64,000 bases of DNA, taken from Chalara sp. BL73 (lineage: Eukaryota; Ascomycota; Leotiomycetes; Helotiales). The position numbers were made by a program, and so were the translations under genes. Numbering within the stretch: the first letter of the stretch is position 1; each line of letters starts with the position of its first letter. Location of the stretch: positions 124,001 to 188,000 of the forward strand of contig CAKJVC010000208.1 in NCBI GenBank assembly GCA_918026815.1, given 5' to 3'. Below the pieces are notes generated by a model. That model was not told the origin of the DNA and searched no databases. It saw only the letters and a list, made by a program, of their open reading frames with translations. Positions 47,235 to 60,900 of the stretch are shown here, one piece after another.

Positions 47235-50200
47235 ATGCGGAGGAGATCAACTGGCTCGGCCGCAGAGGAAGAAGGCGACGATTCAATTGTCAATGTTGAC
47301 ACAAACCCAAGCTCCAGACCAGTTACAGGGGGTCGGTACGCAGTTGAAGAGAACATCGATCCCGCTGCTCCAATCTTTCACACAAAAGCACGACATACGA
47401 ATACGCCGAAAGTCTCGCTAGACCTTGACAGTCGAAGGAGTATAGACCACAGGCCGTCTACAGCCAGAAGTCGCATCTCGACCAGTACCAGTTGGAGGCC
47501 AATAGAATCGCGAAATGGGCAAATGGATAAGAACCCATCTGCAGAACCTACACTAATCGACCTTTCTCCTAAGGAAGCCATTACCGCAGACAAAATGGCA
47601 GATGTTCGGCAGAATAGCCGCCGCTCAAGGTTTCGAAGCCCTTGGTCCTGCTCTCTACTCACTTTCGTTACTACAGTTACCTCACTATTATGTTTGGCTA
47701 CCATATTACAATCGTTCAACACTCGTCAATTAGATAATAAGGGCTGTCGCATGTCGTATATGAGGCCTTCCTTTGCGAAACTATCGGACTTTGATACCGA
47801 GCATACACGTTTCGCAAGCAAGTATTCCGTATACTTATATAGAGAAGGCCAGGTGGATGAGGATACAAAGGTAGGAATTGCTGTGTCTAGAATCCAGCAG
47901 CGCTAACTTTTGCCTAGGTGAAAGGGGTTCCGGTTCTCTTCATACCGGGAAATGCTGGGAGCTACAAACAAGTGCGGCCCATTGCAGCAGAAGCTGCTAC
48001 CTATTTCCACGATGTCTTACGCCATGATCATGCTGCAATTGCTAGTGGTACTCGAAATCTGGACTTTTTTACAGTGGATTTCAATGAGGATATAACTGCT
48101 TTCCATGGACAGACTATGTTAGACCAAGCAGAATATCTGAATGAGGCAATCGCTTATATTCTCTCGTTATATCATGACCCTCGCAGGTCCAATCGAGATC
48201 CGGATCTCCCAGACCCTACATCTGTTATAATTTTGGGGCACTCAATGGGAGGAATTGTCGCACGAACGATGCTGGTTATGCCAAATTATCAGTCAAACTC
48301 TATCAACACAATAATTACCATGTCCGCACCACATGCTCGGCCGCCGGTTTCTTTTGATGCTGAGATAGTCCGGACGTATAAAAAGATTAACGATTATTGG
48401 AGGCAGGCGTATTCACAGAAATGGGCAAACAATAACCCGCTTTGGCACGTTACCCTGATTTCTATTGCTGGTGGAGGGCTCGACACAGTTGTTCCTTCGG
48501 ATTATTCTAGCTTAGAATCTCTCGTTCCTGATACACATGGATTTACAGTCTTCACATCATCTGTTCCAGGAGTATGGACGGGTATGGATCACCAAGCCAT
48601 TCTTTGGTGTGACCAATTTCGCAAGGTTGTTGTCCGATCACTCTATGATGTGGTTGACGTAAATCGAGCAGCGCAAACTAAGCCTCGGGCAGACAGAATG
48701 AGGGTTTTCAAAAGATGGTACCTCACGGGAATGGAAACTGTTGCTGAGAAGACACTGTCCCAGAAAGAACCAACAACATTACTCACTTTGGAGGATAACT
48801 CGAATTCGATAATCGCCCAAGGAGAGCGTCTTACCCTGCGGAGATTTGGACAAACTCATAAACCGCGAGCACACCTCCTACCAATACCTCCCCAAGGCTC
48901 ACCTGGAGGGAAAAGGTTTACTCTTTTAACAGATCAAAGAATTGATAAACCAGGCGACTCTGGAAAGTTAGAGATCTTATTCTGCAGTGTGTTTCCTCTC
49001 CATCCAGGACAATCCGCGACCTTATTCTCCATGAACATGGATCTTTCTGGGGATAGCTCCGGATCCACAAGATTAGCATGCAAAAACGCGGCCACGGATG
49101 TCATAAGTCTTCCTGCATCTACGAGGACAACGAAGAAACCATTCTATCTTGACCAAGAAGAGGAGTTATTACCATTCTCCTACCTACAATATGACCTGGA
49201 GGATATTGCAGAACACCAGTTCGTTGCAATTGTCGATAAAGCTATTGTTCCAACGCCAGGCTGGGTCGTTGCTGAGTTTAGTGATAATGTACAATCACAT
49301 CGTATCCGATCATTGGGCCTTCGTAGGCTGTTGGCATTTGGGATGAAGATCAAGCTCCCTCCATCACGGCCACTGGTCACTGAAGTCAAGGTCCCTGCGT
49401 TACATTCTAGCTTGCTTGCCTACAATCTAGAGCTGGAGAATCAGGTCTGTGGCGAAGACGCCGAACTTTTCACGCCTCTTCTTCGACAGTATATTTCAGA
49501 GCCATACGAGTCAAAATACTTCGTCAATGTGAAGCAAGCGAATATCAATCTGCATGGAGTATCACCCTTCATGCCACCGCCACTTAGGAACAAGGCTATT
49601 CAAGATGGCTTAAGCTTCCAGTTCTGGACAGATCCAACATGTAATTCAAGTATCAAGATATCTTTGAAAGTCGACATCCGTGGCAGCTTGGGAAAGCTGG
49701 TCATGAGATATCGGACAGTATTTGCTGCATTCCCATTGCTCATCGTTGCGCTTGTCCTGAGGAAGCAATTTCGTGTTTATGATGAGACGGGAATTTTTAT
49801 GGCCTTCTCTGAAAGTCTTGATCTGTGTCTTCGGCAATCTTTGCCTCTCGTATTAGTGGCACTCACATTTCTATCTATATCTCTTGCGAAGGCAAGCACA
49901 CAGCCGCCACAAGCAAGCTCAAACTGGCTGTGGAACTGGGGAGGCAATTCGACTGAATCGCAGATAGATTTCACCAAGAATGACCTGCTTGTCGGCTCGC
50001 AGGATCCATTCTTTTGGTTCATGGTTCCTCTTATTGGATTTGTGTGTGTGGGAGTGTGCGTCGCGCTCAATTATGCAATGCTTGCCATAACACATCTATT
50101 CAGTATCGTATATGGATGGTTGAGTGCGAGACCAGCATGGCTAAGGAATGACGATAAGAGAAGGGCTGCATCTCCAGCATTTTCTCCTTCAACTCCTCGA

Positions 50201-50770
50201 CGTCGTTTCTTAACCACAGCAGTACTACTGTTCTTGGTCTCCACTGTCATTCCATATCAATTTGCCTACTTGGTTGCATGTCTGGTGCAAATAGCGACAT
50301 CTACTCGCGCTCTGCGGTTTGCCAGAGAAACCCATTCGAATTACAATTTCTACAACTATGCCCACTCAATCTTAATCCTGATGTTATGGATTCTTCCAAT
50401 AAATCTGCCTATACTGGTTGTCTGGGTACATAACCTAGCAGTTCACTGGCTCACACCCTTTTCTTCTCACCACAACGTCCTTTCCATTATGCCTTTTGTC
50501 CTGCTTGTTGAAACTTTGACAAGTGGAAGAATGGTTCCTAGGGTTACCTCACGTCTCCGCCATTTGACAAGTATATTCTTCTTCTGTATCGCTATATACG
50601 CCGCTGTATATGGAGTGACGTATGCCTACATGCTGCATTACTTAGTCAACTTCGTAGCAGCATGGCTAGTTGCAATTCACTCCTCATCATCACCATGGAC
50701 GTTTTCAGGGTTCAGCTCAATATTCGAACCAGATGGAGGAAACGAACGCAAACGTGGCAAGACACCGTGA
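47235..50770 (+). CDS. BST1: GPI inositol-deacylase (Bst1/PGAP1)
   Basis: ER membrane lipase that removes the acyl chain from inositol of GPI-anchored proteins, needed for their ER exit and quality control. Two exons, 47235-47870 and 47918-50770, give 1162 residues. About 135 disordered residues precede the first transmembrane segment (LLTFVTTVTSLLCLATIL). After it comes CRMSYMRPSF and, past the intron, VPVLFIPGNAGSYKQVRPIAAE, the PGAP1 signature. The catalytic serine is in VIILGHSMGGIVARTM near residue 320, with TMSAPHARPPVSFD behind it. The C-terminal third carries several further membrane segments. The N-terminal extension is longer than in yeast. The divergent neighbour is 2.3 kb away. 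Confidence 0.95.
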
Positions 50771-51873
50771 ACAACCGCTGTCAATTTAATAATTCCTCGT
50801 ACCATGATCAACTTGAAGATGACCCGACTCAAACGACAACGATACCCTCAAATCTGGGCGTTATTTTTTTTAACATTTTATATCACGCTAGATTCACACC
50901 ATGCATAGGCGTTACAGTTATCAGCATACATGAGCGTTTAACACGTACAAAACGCATCATTAGAACTCGGCACTCGGCACGCAATCAGGGTTTTTTTTCA
51001 GCATTTTTCAACGCGTGCCGGTGACAGGTTTTCATTTCGATCTTGCATTCTTGGCATATCTGTACTTTTTCTCCACTCGCACTAATGCCGTGCGGGGATC
51101 ATTCTGTTTCCCATACTTTCTGAGCAAGAGGCCTCGGAAAGAGCAGGCGTTATATGGGCTGGCCGGCTGCTGGTCCACATCTTAATGTTTATATAAGGAC
51201 TCAGACTCGAATGAGAATCGGGGGAGGGGAGTGGTTCGGCTTGTATATTTGTTGCATGGCTTGAAAGGAGAAGGAAGGGAACTAATGAGGCTGAACTCTG
51301 CGATTCTTTGCTAGACTGGCTAGTAAAGAGGTTTAGAGGCTTTATGCCATAAGTTTTGAGGAGGATAGACGACACAAATGGTGGTAATGTGCGTGAGGCA
51401 CGGGCCTTGAATATAGACAATGAGGGTGTTTATATATATATACTTAAGATGACTTCTTGACTTGGATCTTCCAAATGCGTGTAGCTTCTGACCTATGATA
51501 AGTTTGAAGCCTACAGCACTTGTCCACGGATACCAACCTCTTTCTGCCCCAGCGACCTGGTGGCCACAATATTTCCCCACAATATGCTGCAATGCCATGC
51601 TACATCCCCAGTACTTGAACTTGATGGTTGCCATCAGCACTTCGCACAGGCAAATGATTCAGACCTTTTCCTCTGGAAAATATAGGTTTTGAGATCAGAT
51701 AATATTTCGACATCTAGATATTAGATCCCGGCACTGCTCAAAAGCCAGAGCATACTCTGCAACTCGGGAATCATAGATCCATCATCCATCCTTATCTAGT
51801 AAACGCCTCCATCTATCCAAAGCTTAGAATAAATGAAATACAGGATTCCTTTTTCTCCGTCCGTTGCTCAAGA
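50771..51873. other. Convergent 3' region
   Basis: 1.1 kb between the BST1 and transporter stops. Open frames near 51082-51640 (minus) and 51495-51692 (plus) have no motif and no splice continuity. I see no gene. Confidence 0.5.
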
Positions 51874-53811
51874 TTAATCTCTCTCTTCCTCTTCTCGCAG
51901 CCGGTCTTCTTCTGCTCGAAGTGCATGCGTGTAGTGGATACTCCAAATATTAAGCGCTAGTGCCACCACGCAAGCTATGACCGTAACCAAATACGCACCA
52001 CGGTAACACTCCAAGCCTTCCGTACATTCCCTCGACCCTCTCTGGTTAATAATCGAATGTATATCATAGATATGACCATACAGCAAGTTAAAGATATTGC
52101 CGCAGATGACAGGCGACAAAGTGATGACTCCCCAGTTCGTGCTCAGCCCATAGATGCCAAAAGCTTCCGCGACGAGGGATGGGAAGCATCCGAAGAGGAA
52201 ACCGTAGGCTATACCTGTAAAGCCTGAGACGAGCCCTAGGAAATGCGGGTTTTGTATGTTAATAGCGAGTATTTGGGCAACTAAGAAGACAAGGCAGGCG
52301 ATTGTTAGGCACCAGAGGCGGGAGGCATGAAGGACTCTGACGAGAAAATCGGATCCGACGCCTAGGAATTTGTGAGATTTCTGGTCTATGGTGAGTTGAG
52401 GGGAACTTACCACTTAATAGACGGCCGCTGAAGCTGCATACCGAGAGAATTGAGACATGCATGGCTTGACGTTTCATGATGAAGTCGTCGTCTACCGAGT
52501 CGTCATAATGCCGCCATAGGGCTCTTACATCATTGCCGATATTGCTAGTGACCAAACTTAGCTGGGGCCATAGTAGCATCCGCTTGAGTGACTTACTTGA
52601 TTGTCATTAAGCCAATACCAGTCAAGATGCCCATCAGGCAAAAGAGTTGCCAAAATTCAAGCAAAGGAAGCATTTTCCAACCGCGAATATCTACACGATG
52701 AGCGTGGTCCTTAATAACAGGTTCTTCAATTACATCTCCAGGACTTGAGGAAGCGGGACTCGACATTAAGGAGGAGGTTTCGGACAGGACGCCTTCATGT
52801 GCCTCTGATCTTATGCCTTGGTAACCAAGGGGGTCTCCTTCCTCCGTCTCGGGGGCTCCAGAAATGGACCTACCAGGTTCGAGTAGAGCTTGCCGTGCGC
52901 GGTATTTGCTCTCTTCCGATTTAGTCCTATGCAGACGGTTGGATGATTCGCTACTCGACAATGGAACGTAGTGTGCGTGAGGTAGCACACGAAGGAAGAA
53001 GAACGACACAAATGTTAAGCCGAAAGTCCCGCAGGATAGCACCAAAAGGAAGTGCCCGGTGTTCCCAGGGAAAACAAATTGTGCGAACATCGAGAAGAAG
53101 AAAGCACTAAGCCCGAATGCAGCAAGTGGAAACGCGGTAGCAGTCCCTCGATGATGAGGCCAGTTGATCTATCAATGAGTTTAGCACAATGTATGAGGTA
53201 ACCGTTCCACCAAGCAAGATGTGAGGTTGTCCTAAGTCCCACAATAGAACGTTAGAGCTTATCCGCTTCAAGGTAGCTCCATGGATTTCTATTTCCTCAA
53301 AATATAGAGATTTTAAAAGTATGGCTTACCGCGGACGTTTTAATTGCTGCGGCGAAGGCAGCACAACCTCCAAATCCAGTGAAGAATGAAAACATGCAAA
53401 GTAGTGGTACTGATGCAAATCCCTTGTCATAAGCTTGATGCAGAGGAAAATAGCCCGCTCCTAAAAGGAGTCCTCCAACAATGATGGCTGGCCTAGGTCC
53501 TTGCCTGTCAACAAGTATGCCTACAGGTATTCCCATTAAGTACATTCCTAGATTGCCGAAAGTGCCCTGATATTGGTCAGCTGCTAGTTTGTCCTATGAA
53601 AGGTTCGCCCTTACTATTAGGTTCTGCTCCGTCGAGGAAAGATGCAACCTCTCCGCGAACTGCGGTCCCCAGGCTGAGTACACATACTGCTTTTGTTAGC
53701 AAATGCACCAATACAATAAGCTTAGCCTACATTTGTTCCGCATGCTAACGATATAGCTGTGGCAGCTATGCTAGACACTATTCGTGCCGTGTGGAGATTC
53801 TTTTCTGACAT
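51874..53811 (-). CDS. MFS transporter of the nodulin-like/monocarboxylate-type group
   Basis: Twelve-helix-type major facilitator. Six exons on the minus strand, 53811-53731, 53686-53615, 53566-53330, 53168-52597, 52544-52411 and 52361-51874, give 527 residues. The N-terminus reads ISLACGTNYVYSAWGPQFAERL, a strongly conserved start of this group. The MFS loop motif is YLMGIPVGILVDRQGPRPA. After intron 3 comes NWPHHRGTATAFPLAAFG. A central loop of about 100 residues is polar and serine-rich, with likely phosphorylation sites. The second half holds SFSGRLLSGVGSDF and FGIYGLSTNWGVITLSPVI. The charged C-terminal tail (RAEEDRLREEEERD) is cytosolic. Substrate is unknown; fungal relatives are often called monocarboxylate transporters (Mch1-like), which is only an annotation habit. 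Divergent from TMS1. Confidence 0.92.
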
Positions 53812-54307
53812 GCTGGTGGTGGTTTTAGATCCTGAATGCTTGGTTAAGTTTCAATCATTGCGTGAAGGTGACTGATGTAGATTCCTGCTATCGCATTGTA
53901 CTGTACGATATTGAGCTTGCAATAAACGTTGGGTGCTTGTTATTAGAACAATGAGGGAACCATGACTGGACAATTAATCATATAAATGGGAGTGCAAAGG
54001 TGGGAGCACACGTCGCGCCCATGAGGTCGTCGTTTTTCGATAAGCTCGTCAACAAGTGAAACCATTCCGTTATCAGCCGCTCTGGTCAGGGGGAAGAAGG
54101 GAAAGCGGAAGGGTGTGCAATTGTAAATTTGGAGGAGGTGGCTATAGTATCATTCACAGCCGCTGCCAAGCACGAGGACGTCAGTCCCTAGTTGTGCTGT
54201 TGACCCTCCACCACAGGCTTCCTTCCTCGTTCTTAACGCAACAACATCACCAACCTAATCCGATCGATACATATGAAGAGCAAGTGCTTGAGGGCATCTT
54301 AGCAAAT
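53812..54307. promoter_or_regulatory. Shared MFS/TMS1 divergent promoter
   Basis: 496 bp between divergent starts. The TMS1 frame is open upstream to about 54056, but without an ATG, so it is leader. No specific motif assigned. Confidence 0.4.
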
Positions 54308-55857
54308 ATGGGCGCTTTACTTTCTCTGCCTTTGTTGGCACTGCCCAGCATGGGGACTGTATGTTTTCTAAGTCTTTACGCCTCGACAAGCCCATCATCC
54401 ATCTAACATAGTGCAGGTTGTCACCTTTGCTGCCAGCTGTTGTGGTGCTGCCACTTGCTCTGCAGTATGTAGTGCATGTGGAAAATGCGGAAATAGGTGA
54501 GTCTCTACTCAGAACTAAGCTTGCACACTGCTAATGGACATGTAGCGTCGCCACCCGTATCGCGTATGCTCTCATCCTTCTGGTGAACTCAATTTTATCC
54601 TGGATTATGCTCACGCCATGGGCGATCAATAAATTACAGCATATTACCCTTGATTATATGACTATTACCTGCCCAGAAGGAGAATGCTATGGATGGGTTG
54701 CGGTTCATCGAATCAACTTTGCGCTTGGAATATTTCACATAATTATGGGACTTCTTCTGCTCGGCGTGAATTCATCCAAAAATCCTCGCGCAGCTATACA
54801 AAATGGATTCTGGGGACCAAAAATCATTGCATGGCTAGCGCTCATTGTCATATCTTTCCTCATTCCAGATGCGTTCTTCATGTTTTGGGGCAATTACATA
54901 TCTTTCGCTTCCGCAACACTATTCCTCCTTCTGGGATTGATTCTCCTAGTCGACCTCGCGCATACATGGGCCGAATACTGCATCACGCAGATTGAAACAT
55001 ACGATTCGGGAACATGGAGAGGAATCTTGATAGGGTCTACTCTTGGAATGTACTTCGCCTCGCTGGCAATGACAATTGTCCAGTACATCTTTTTCGCATC
55101 CAGCGGTTGCACAATGAACCAAACAGCCATCACGCTAAATCTCATATTCCTTCTTATTATATCTGCAGTCTCGGTTCACCCAGCGGTCCAGGAGTACAAT
55201 CCCAAAGCAGGTCTCGCGCAATCAGCAATGGTAGCTGTTTACTGCACATACCTCACCATGTCCGCAGTTTCCATGGAGCCAGACGATAAGCATTGTAACC
55301 CTTTACTCCGAGCCAACGGTACACGTACTACTTCTATCGTACTTGGAGCCATTGGCACTATGCTTGCGATGGCATATACCACAACTAGAGCCGCTACACA
55401 AGGTCTTGCTCTTGGAGGAAACAACAAGCGCATTAGGCTCGACGAGGAGAATGAGCATGATCTTGTCACGCAGCAACCAGACAGCCGCCGTGAAATGCGT
55501 GCGGCTGCCTTACGCCAAGCTGTTGAGGAGGGAAGTCTCCCGGCGGATGCTCTCTTAGATGACGACGATGATGATAGCGACAGCGGGAACAATGCCAAGG
55601 ATGACGAACGGGCATCTACACAATACAACTACGCGTTGTTCCATCTCATTTTCTTTTTGGCGACGGCATGGGTGGCTACGCTTCTTACACAAGATTTCGA
55701 AGCCGACTCTACTGGGGAGAAATATCAGGACTTTGCTCCGGTTGGGAGGACATACTGGGCTAGCTGGGTCAAGATCGTCTGTTCTTGGCTCTGCTATGTT
55801 ATTTACACGTGGACACTAGTAGCACCGATTGTGCTGCCTGACCGCGAGTTTGCATAG
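54308..55857 (+). CDS. TMS1: Serine incorporator family membrane protein (Tms1)
   Basis: SERINC/Tms1 family multi-pass membrane protein. The family was named for moving serine into phospholipids, and members scramble lipids. Three exons, 54308-54358, 54417-54496 and 54546-55857, give 480 residues. The N-terminus has MGALLSLPLLALPSMGT followed by the cysteine-rich segment SCCGAATCSAVCSACGKCG, a family hallmark, then ATRIAYALILLVNSILSWIM. At least nine further hydrophobic segments follow. CPEGECYGWVAVHRINFAL is conserved, as are NGFWGPKIIAWLALI and YTTTRAATQG. A cytosolic loop near residue 380 has six aspartates in a row (LLDDDDDDSDSG), an acidic sorting-like patch. The C-terminus TYWASWVKIVCSWLCYVIY matches the family end. 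Confidence 0.95.
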
Positions 55858-56685
55858 ATTAGTACTATTAGGTTGGGTTTTATATGTAATTGTACCGCAT
55901 TGATTAGCGCCGTAGATTTAGGTGATCTGAATATCACACCCTCACATACACTCCAAATGTTCGTCATCTTCCTTCATGTTTTTGGGATCCGGGCTTGTGC
56001 TACTCATCAAGTATAATATTCGCCGCATATCAGAAAACCAAATGCGTTGGTTGGGCAAATTGTCATCTCCTGGGATATTTTTTAACGACAGTATGGCCAA
56101 TCCGAAGCCGTCATCTCGTCAACATGTCCTTTGACAACTGTTCATTTACCTCCCAGTCTCGCCAACGGAACTCCGTCTTGCCCCTTGCCTATTACCTAAG
56201 CATCAATAAAAGGCAAACCGTCTTTGGGTATCTCCTTTACACTCATTTCAGATACAAATGCCCCACTATACCAAAAACAAACACACAAATAGAACATTAC
56301 TCTCCCCTAATTGAGGTCCACGACATCTGACGCATAAAGCCCTTTGCACGAGCCTCCAGATACTCACACGTGACTAATATGGACTAAGGGGTTCTCGCGT
56401 AATATCACGCTAACACCGGATGTCTGCTCCATTACATCAATTGAATAATGACGTCCGTCATCAATCCCACAATTGGAACTTTTATTTTGCTGTCTGATAA
56501 TCTTATAATATTCTGATTCTCCCAATTATAATGCTATAGATAGGATACTTGATTTATTATTCATGGCTCATGACCTTGTGCTCAACATTCCCTAAATCCA
56601 TTTTTGCTAGGACCATTATACTTTATTACCTAGCATAAGAAGGATTCTCATCCCACGCTTGTCCCTCAGTCGCTCCTTCATTATC
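55858..56685. other. Intergenic
   Basis: 828 bp between TMS1 and the next gene on the same strand. It holds the TMS1 3' UTR and the promoter of the dehydrogenase. The 111-codon open frame at 55995-56330 has no recognisable content and is left out. Confidence 0.5.
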
Positions 56686-57946
56686 ATGTGTCGCCTGCAG
56701 TTGAAATTGCGCCGTATTTGCTCTTATACACCGCAAAGTCACGGGTTAGTTACGTCACGGACTTTGGTGACGTTGAATAGAATTACATATAGACCCAGAC
56801 CAACAACTGATTCTTGCCCCTCAATCTACCATATCAGTCCATCAAAATCGCTAAGAAAGCGATTCTCTGCCACAGCAATCAAGATGTCTGATTCCAATCA
56901 GAATTTTCTTCTTAGCGAGGTCTTCAATGTCAAAGGCAAAGTAAATTTACCAACTACTTCTCTCACTAAACAGCTGACAAGTATAGGTTGCCCTCGTCAC
57001 AGGTGGAGGAAGCGGTATTGGTCTGATGGCAACCCAAGCTCTCGCCGTCAACGGAGCAAGAGTCTATATTGTCGGCCGTACCCAGGAGAAGCTTGACGCA
57101 GTTGTCAAGTCCCACGGTCAAGGTATTGCCGGTGAAATAATCCCCATCATCGCCGACGTCACGCAAAAATCTGAGATTTCTCGCCTCGTTAAGGAGATTG
57201 AGTCTCGTGAGCATTGTCTTTGCATTCTCATCAACAATGCCGGTATCTCAGGCAACACTCAGCAAACTGAGGCGAAGACTGCGGAGGAAATGAAGAAGAA
57301 CCTTTTCGATGACGAGAGCTCAACTTTTGAGGATTGGCAATCAACTTATAGGGCCAATGTCCCACAGCTATTTTCATGACTACAGCGTTTTTACCATTGT
57401 TACAGAAGGCAAGCGAATCACAGCAGGGTTATTCTGGCACTGTTATCAACATCTCATCTATTTCTGGTATCGTTCAGTCCTCGCAACATCACTATAGCTA
57501 TGTATGTGTCCCCTTTAAGCTTTATCCATTTGAATATAATGGCACAGAAGCTGCAAAGTCATATATTCCCAGGGTCGCAATTGCAATGTCACTGTACTCG
57601 AACACCATAGAAACGAAAGCTCACAAATCCCCGATAGAACGCATCCAAAGCAGCAGCAATTCACTTAACTAAGATGCTCGCCTCTGAAGTCGCTGAGAAT
57701 GGCCTCAAAGTACGCATCAACAGCATCGCGCCCGGCGTCTTCCCCAGCGAGATGACGACTGGTGGCAAGAGCGATGAGACCCAGAAGTCACATATCGAGA
57801 AGGATAAATACGCCAAGGTTCCCGCTCGCCGACCAGGTAAGGATGAGGATATGGCTGGCGCTATTCTGTTTGCTGCCACAAATCAGTATTTGAATGGTCA
57901 AACCGTCGCGGTTGACGGTGGATATATATTGCATGCTGGGGCTTAA
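56686..57946 (+). CDS. Short-chain dehydrogenase (RhlG/FabG-like), apparent one-base frameshift
   Basis: SDR with a probable mitochondrial presequence. Exons are 56686-56940, 56987-57501 (containing the frame break) and 57638-57946. The start is the ATG at 56686; an alternative start at 56884 (MSDSNQ) would give a cytosolic form without the basic presequence (KSLRKRFSATAIK). The cofactor loop is VTGGGSGIG, then NNAGISGN. The catalytic tyrosine is split by the second intron: HHYSY then NASKAAAIHL. The C-terminus has INSIAPGVFPSEM and AVDGGY. At 57370-57376 the frame running through ANVPQLF meets TGA, while MTTAFLPLLQKA continues one base over; no intron fits. Otherwise all residues are in place, so either the read has a T-run error or the gene has recently been broken. 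Confidence 0.82.
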
Positions 57947-60900
57947 GTGATGTGGAAGACATGATAGCCACTGTAGCATTATGAATAGTAGGAAATGTAT
58001 AATTTGTGAATGAACGTGCTGTTGATTATATATTAGCTGAGCTAGTCCCCATGACCAGAAGTGCTAATACTCGTTCTTCAATGAGCTTCTAATATGGAAA
58101 AGTCTGCCTGTTCTCGCAAACTTAATAGATTGGCGTCCACCCTACAAGATATGGGACGCTGTCTAGCAAGGGCACGATGTACTTGATCTCCGAGAAAATT
58201 CTTCGAGCACTTTGCATTTGGCATGTTTAAATCCACATAAGAAGACCATGTCCGGGTCCTGGAAAAGTTTCTGAAGGACCCATCTCGTTCTCCAATACTC
58301 ACTGTAGCAGTCTGAGTAAATGCGGAGCAAAGAGTCGGTGAGGGTCGCGATCAAAGGTTGTGGCGCGTTTCAACTTTGATATGAGTTCGGCTGGCGAGAT
58401 TCATTGTTTGTTTGATGTCTGAGAGGGAGGCGCAAGCCAAATGGAGACCAAATCAGCGATATCACAGGTTTATTGTAACAGATTAAGTTTGCCGGGTTTC
58501 TCCCCGTAGTTAAAACAAGTAGAATGCCTGATTGGCACATGCAGATATAATAGATCCAGTGAAACATACCAGTGCCTTGCTGATGAAGTCGGTCCAGTAA
58601 CAGCAATAGGTGTTCCCAACATGGAAGGACTTGTTATTGATAAAGATCAGCCTCTATCAGCCTCTATGACCCATGCCGGCCTCAGAAACAGGACACGCAT
58701 ATATATTTTCAGACTGGAGCACACCCATCGAAACCAGTCTTGAATTGGGCTGGAGAAAAGGTGGGCCATCGAATCCTCAGCAGTCCGATCTTAAACCAGG
58801 ACACTTTCCGTATTTAGAAATCAACATTTTATGTAATCAATTATTAATCGCAAAGAATTGGAAGAGCGCTGAGCTCAGATTTAATCAATATTAGTTTATG
58901 CCTCAATATATGAGAGCAAGTTTTGCTTCCTTTAGCTTGCTACTGGATTCTTTGTTTGTGGCTTATAACTCTAGAGTGATGGGTAGAGTGTTAGGAGTTT
59001 TACTTGCTTAATACATCAGATAAAAGTTTCGATGGGAACTAACGCCCCAGTACCGCCGGGCTTCGTACAATATACTTTTCGAAAACACTATAAACAGAGA
59101 GGAAAACCTTTTCTTTGCGCGTAATATTCCAGTAAGAATGTGGCTGTGATTGCTCTGGTGGGCAGAGCAGTTTTCGTCCGGTGATTAACGAGATGAAAGC
59201 CCTGGAATAATAATAAAAACATGGTTCTCTAGATCGATTATTATTGAACCATTTTAGAGTTTTTGGCCGAGGCCATTCTCACATCCTCTTTCACCACATG
59301 AAATAGAAGACTAATCACGCCACACTGACATCCAAGTTATTCTAGCACGGTCCACATACATTGCCATACTTCTCAACATTTAGGTGGACAGGGGTTTGTC
59401 CATGGGAAGACGGCTCGGAACCTTGCCGTAACCTGAAGAAAGTGGGCTCTGAGATGGCGCACCACGGTCTAAGCTAAGCAGCCCTGGAAATCCCCTGGGT
59501 GTCGACGAAACTATTATGTTCCTGGGATGCCAGAGAGATTAAATCATAATTGGTTAACATGCAACTATATTGGGGATAAAGGGTCAGGTGATAGAAATCC
59601 TATGCGCGCGCCCGCTTTTCTGCCCAACTACAACCTGCACGACACACTTGCATCCAACCAACAATTAATGTATCGCGACCTAAGAAGTTGTACCTAAAGC
59701 CGCTTGCTGAAGAATTCATGCTACACTAAGCTGTACTCTCTTGAATGTTTGAAAAGACACCTCAAGTGGGCAATATTAGGTTAATTTGAGTGCTCCTAAT
59801 TTTGGAATAAATGTAGCTTTAACGACTCATAATTCTGCCTCTTGACTTCATAAAGTGTTAATCATTGATATTTAAGATTCTTCGAACACGGATATACGCA
59901 ACATTGTACGGTGCTTTCCGGTTGGGTAGACATTTCGGTGAAGACAGAACAGTAAACTTAGCGAGAGGCACAGGATGGCAGGCTTTATTATTTCCTCCTA
60001 AACCTGCTAAAGGGGAGAGCTAGTCTGCAGCAATGTTTGATCCAACAAGTATGATCACCATAGAGCCTGATAAGATTCAAGATGGGCTGGCATAAACAAT
60101 GTTGGATGGTTCGAAAGCATTGCAAGATCCTATGCCTAGTCCAGATTAATATCCAAGAGTGCATAAACCAGGATATTTTTATGGCAGGCCCTCGGGATTT
60201 TGTGCAACCTTCCATTCGTTTGGATGTGCTGGCGTTATCGAAGAATAACAAGGCGAGGGGCCACACCCTGCGAAAAGTTATGACAACCCGTAGGTGCTCG
60301 GATATTGGGAACGCTCCTTGATGGCAGTACACGGCAGTACAGGGACACATTATCCAGCCACTAAGCAACAAGAAAAATCTCTTCGAGTCCAGAGTGGAAA
60401 GCGCCAGCTCATCATAAAGTTAGAGATGCAACAGGCATGATGGAAATGGTATCCCGTGAAACATTCAGCTCTAATGTCCATATATCAGATTGTTTTTCTT
60501 TTTTTTGAAAACGTCTTTTCACCTCATGAGACCAAACCCTTTCCCCGAGATATTTGCTGCCATATACCTCAGGACGCATAGTAACTTGCTTGATTGCATT
60601 TATATCCTCACGCTAACGCATCGATACGGAGAGGTAGGGTAGCCCAAATTGGCTGATATCTTGTATGTTACCTTTGACACTTGTTCTAGTATTTAGCCTT
60701 TGGAGTCGCAGCCTTACTTGACGAACTCGTCCAGAGTTTTACTATGCTGATTTGTGAGTAGGTAACCCGTCTTCAGCCACTAGATTCTCGGGAAAGTATA
60801 GACGAAGGGAGAGCATGGAGGTGTAAGACCAGCCGAATCCTTCATTGCCTCCAACTCAACTAATGACTATCGATTATAAGGACGCCTGTTGCACGAAAGA

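Noticed and set aside
59988..60371. Overlapping open frames of 127 and 79 codons on opposite strands
   Set aside because: Mutually antisense, rich in Cys and Trp from chance codons, and with no recognisable motif.
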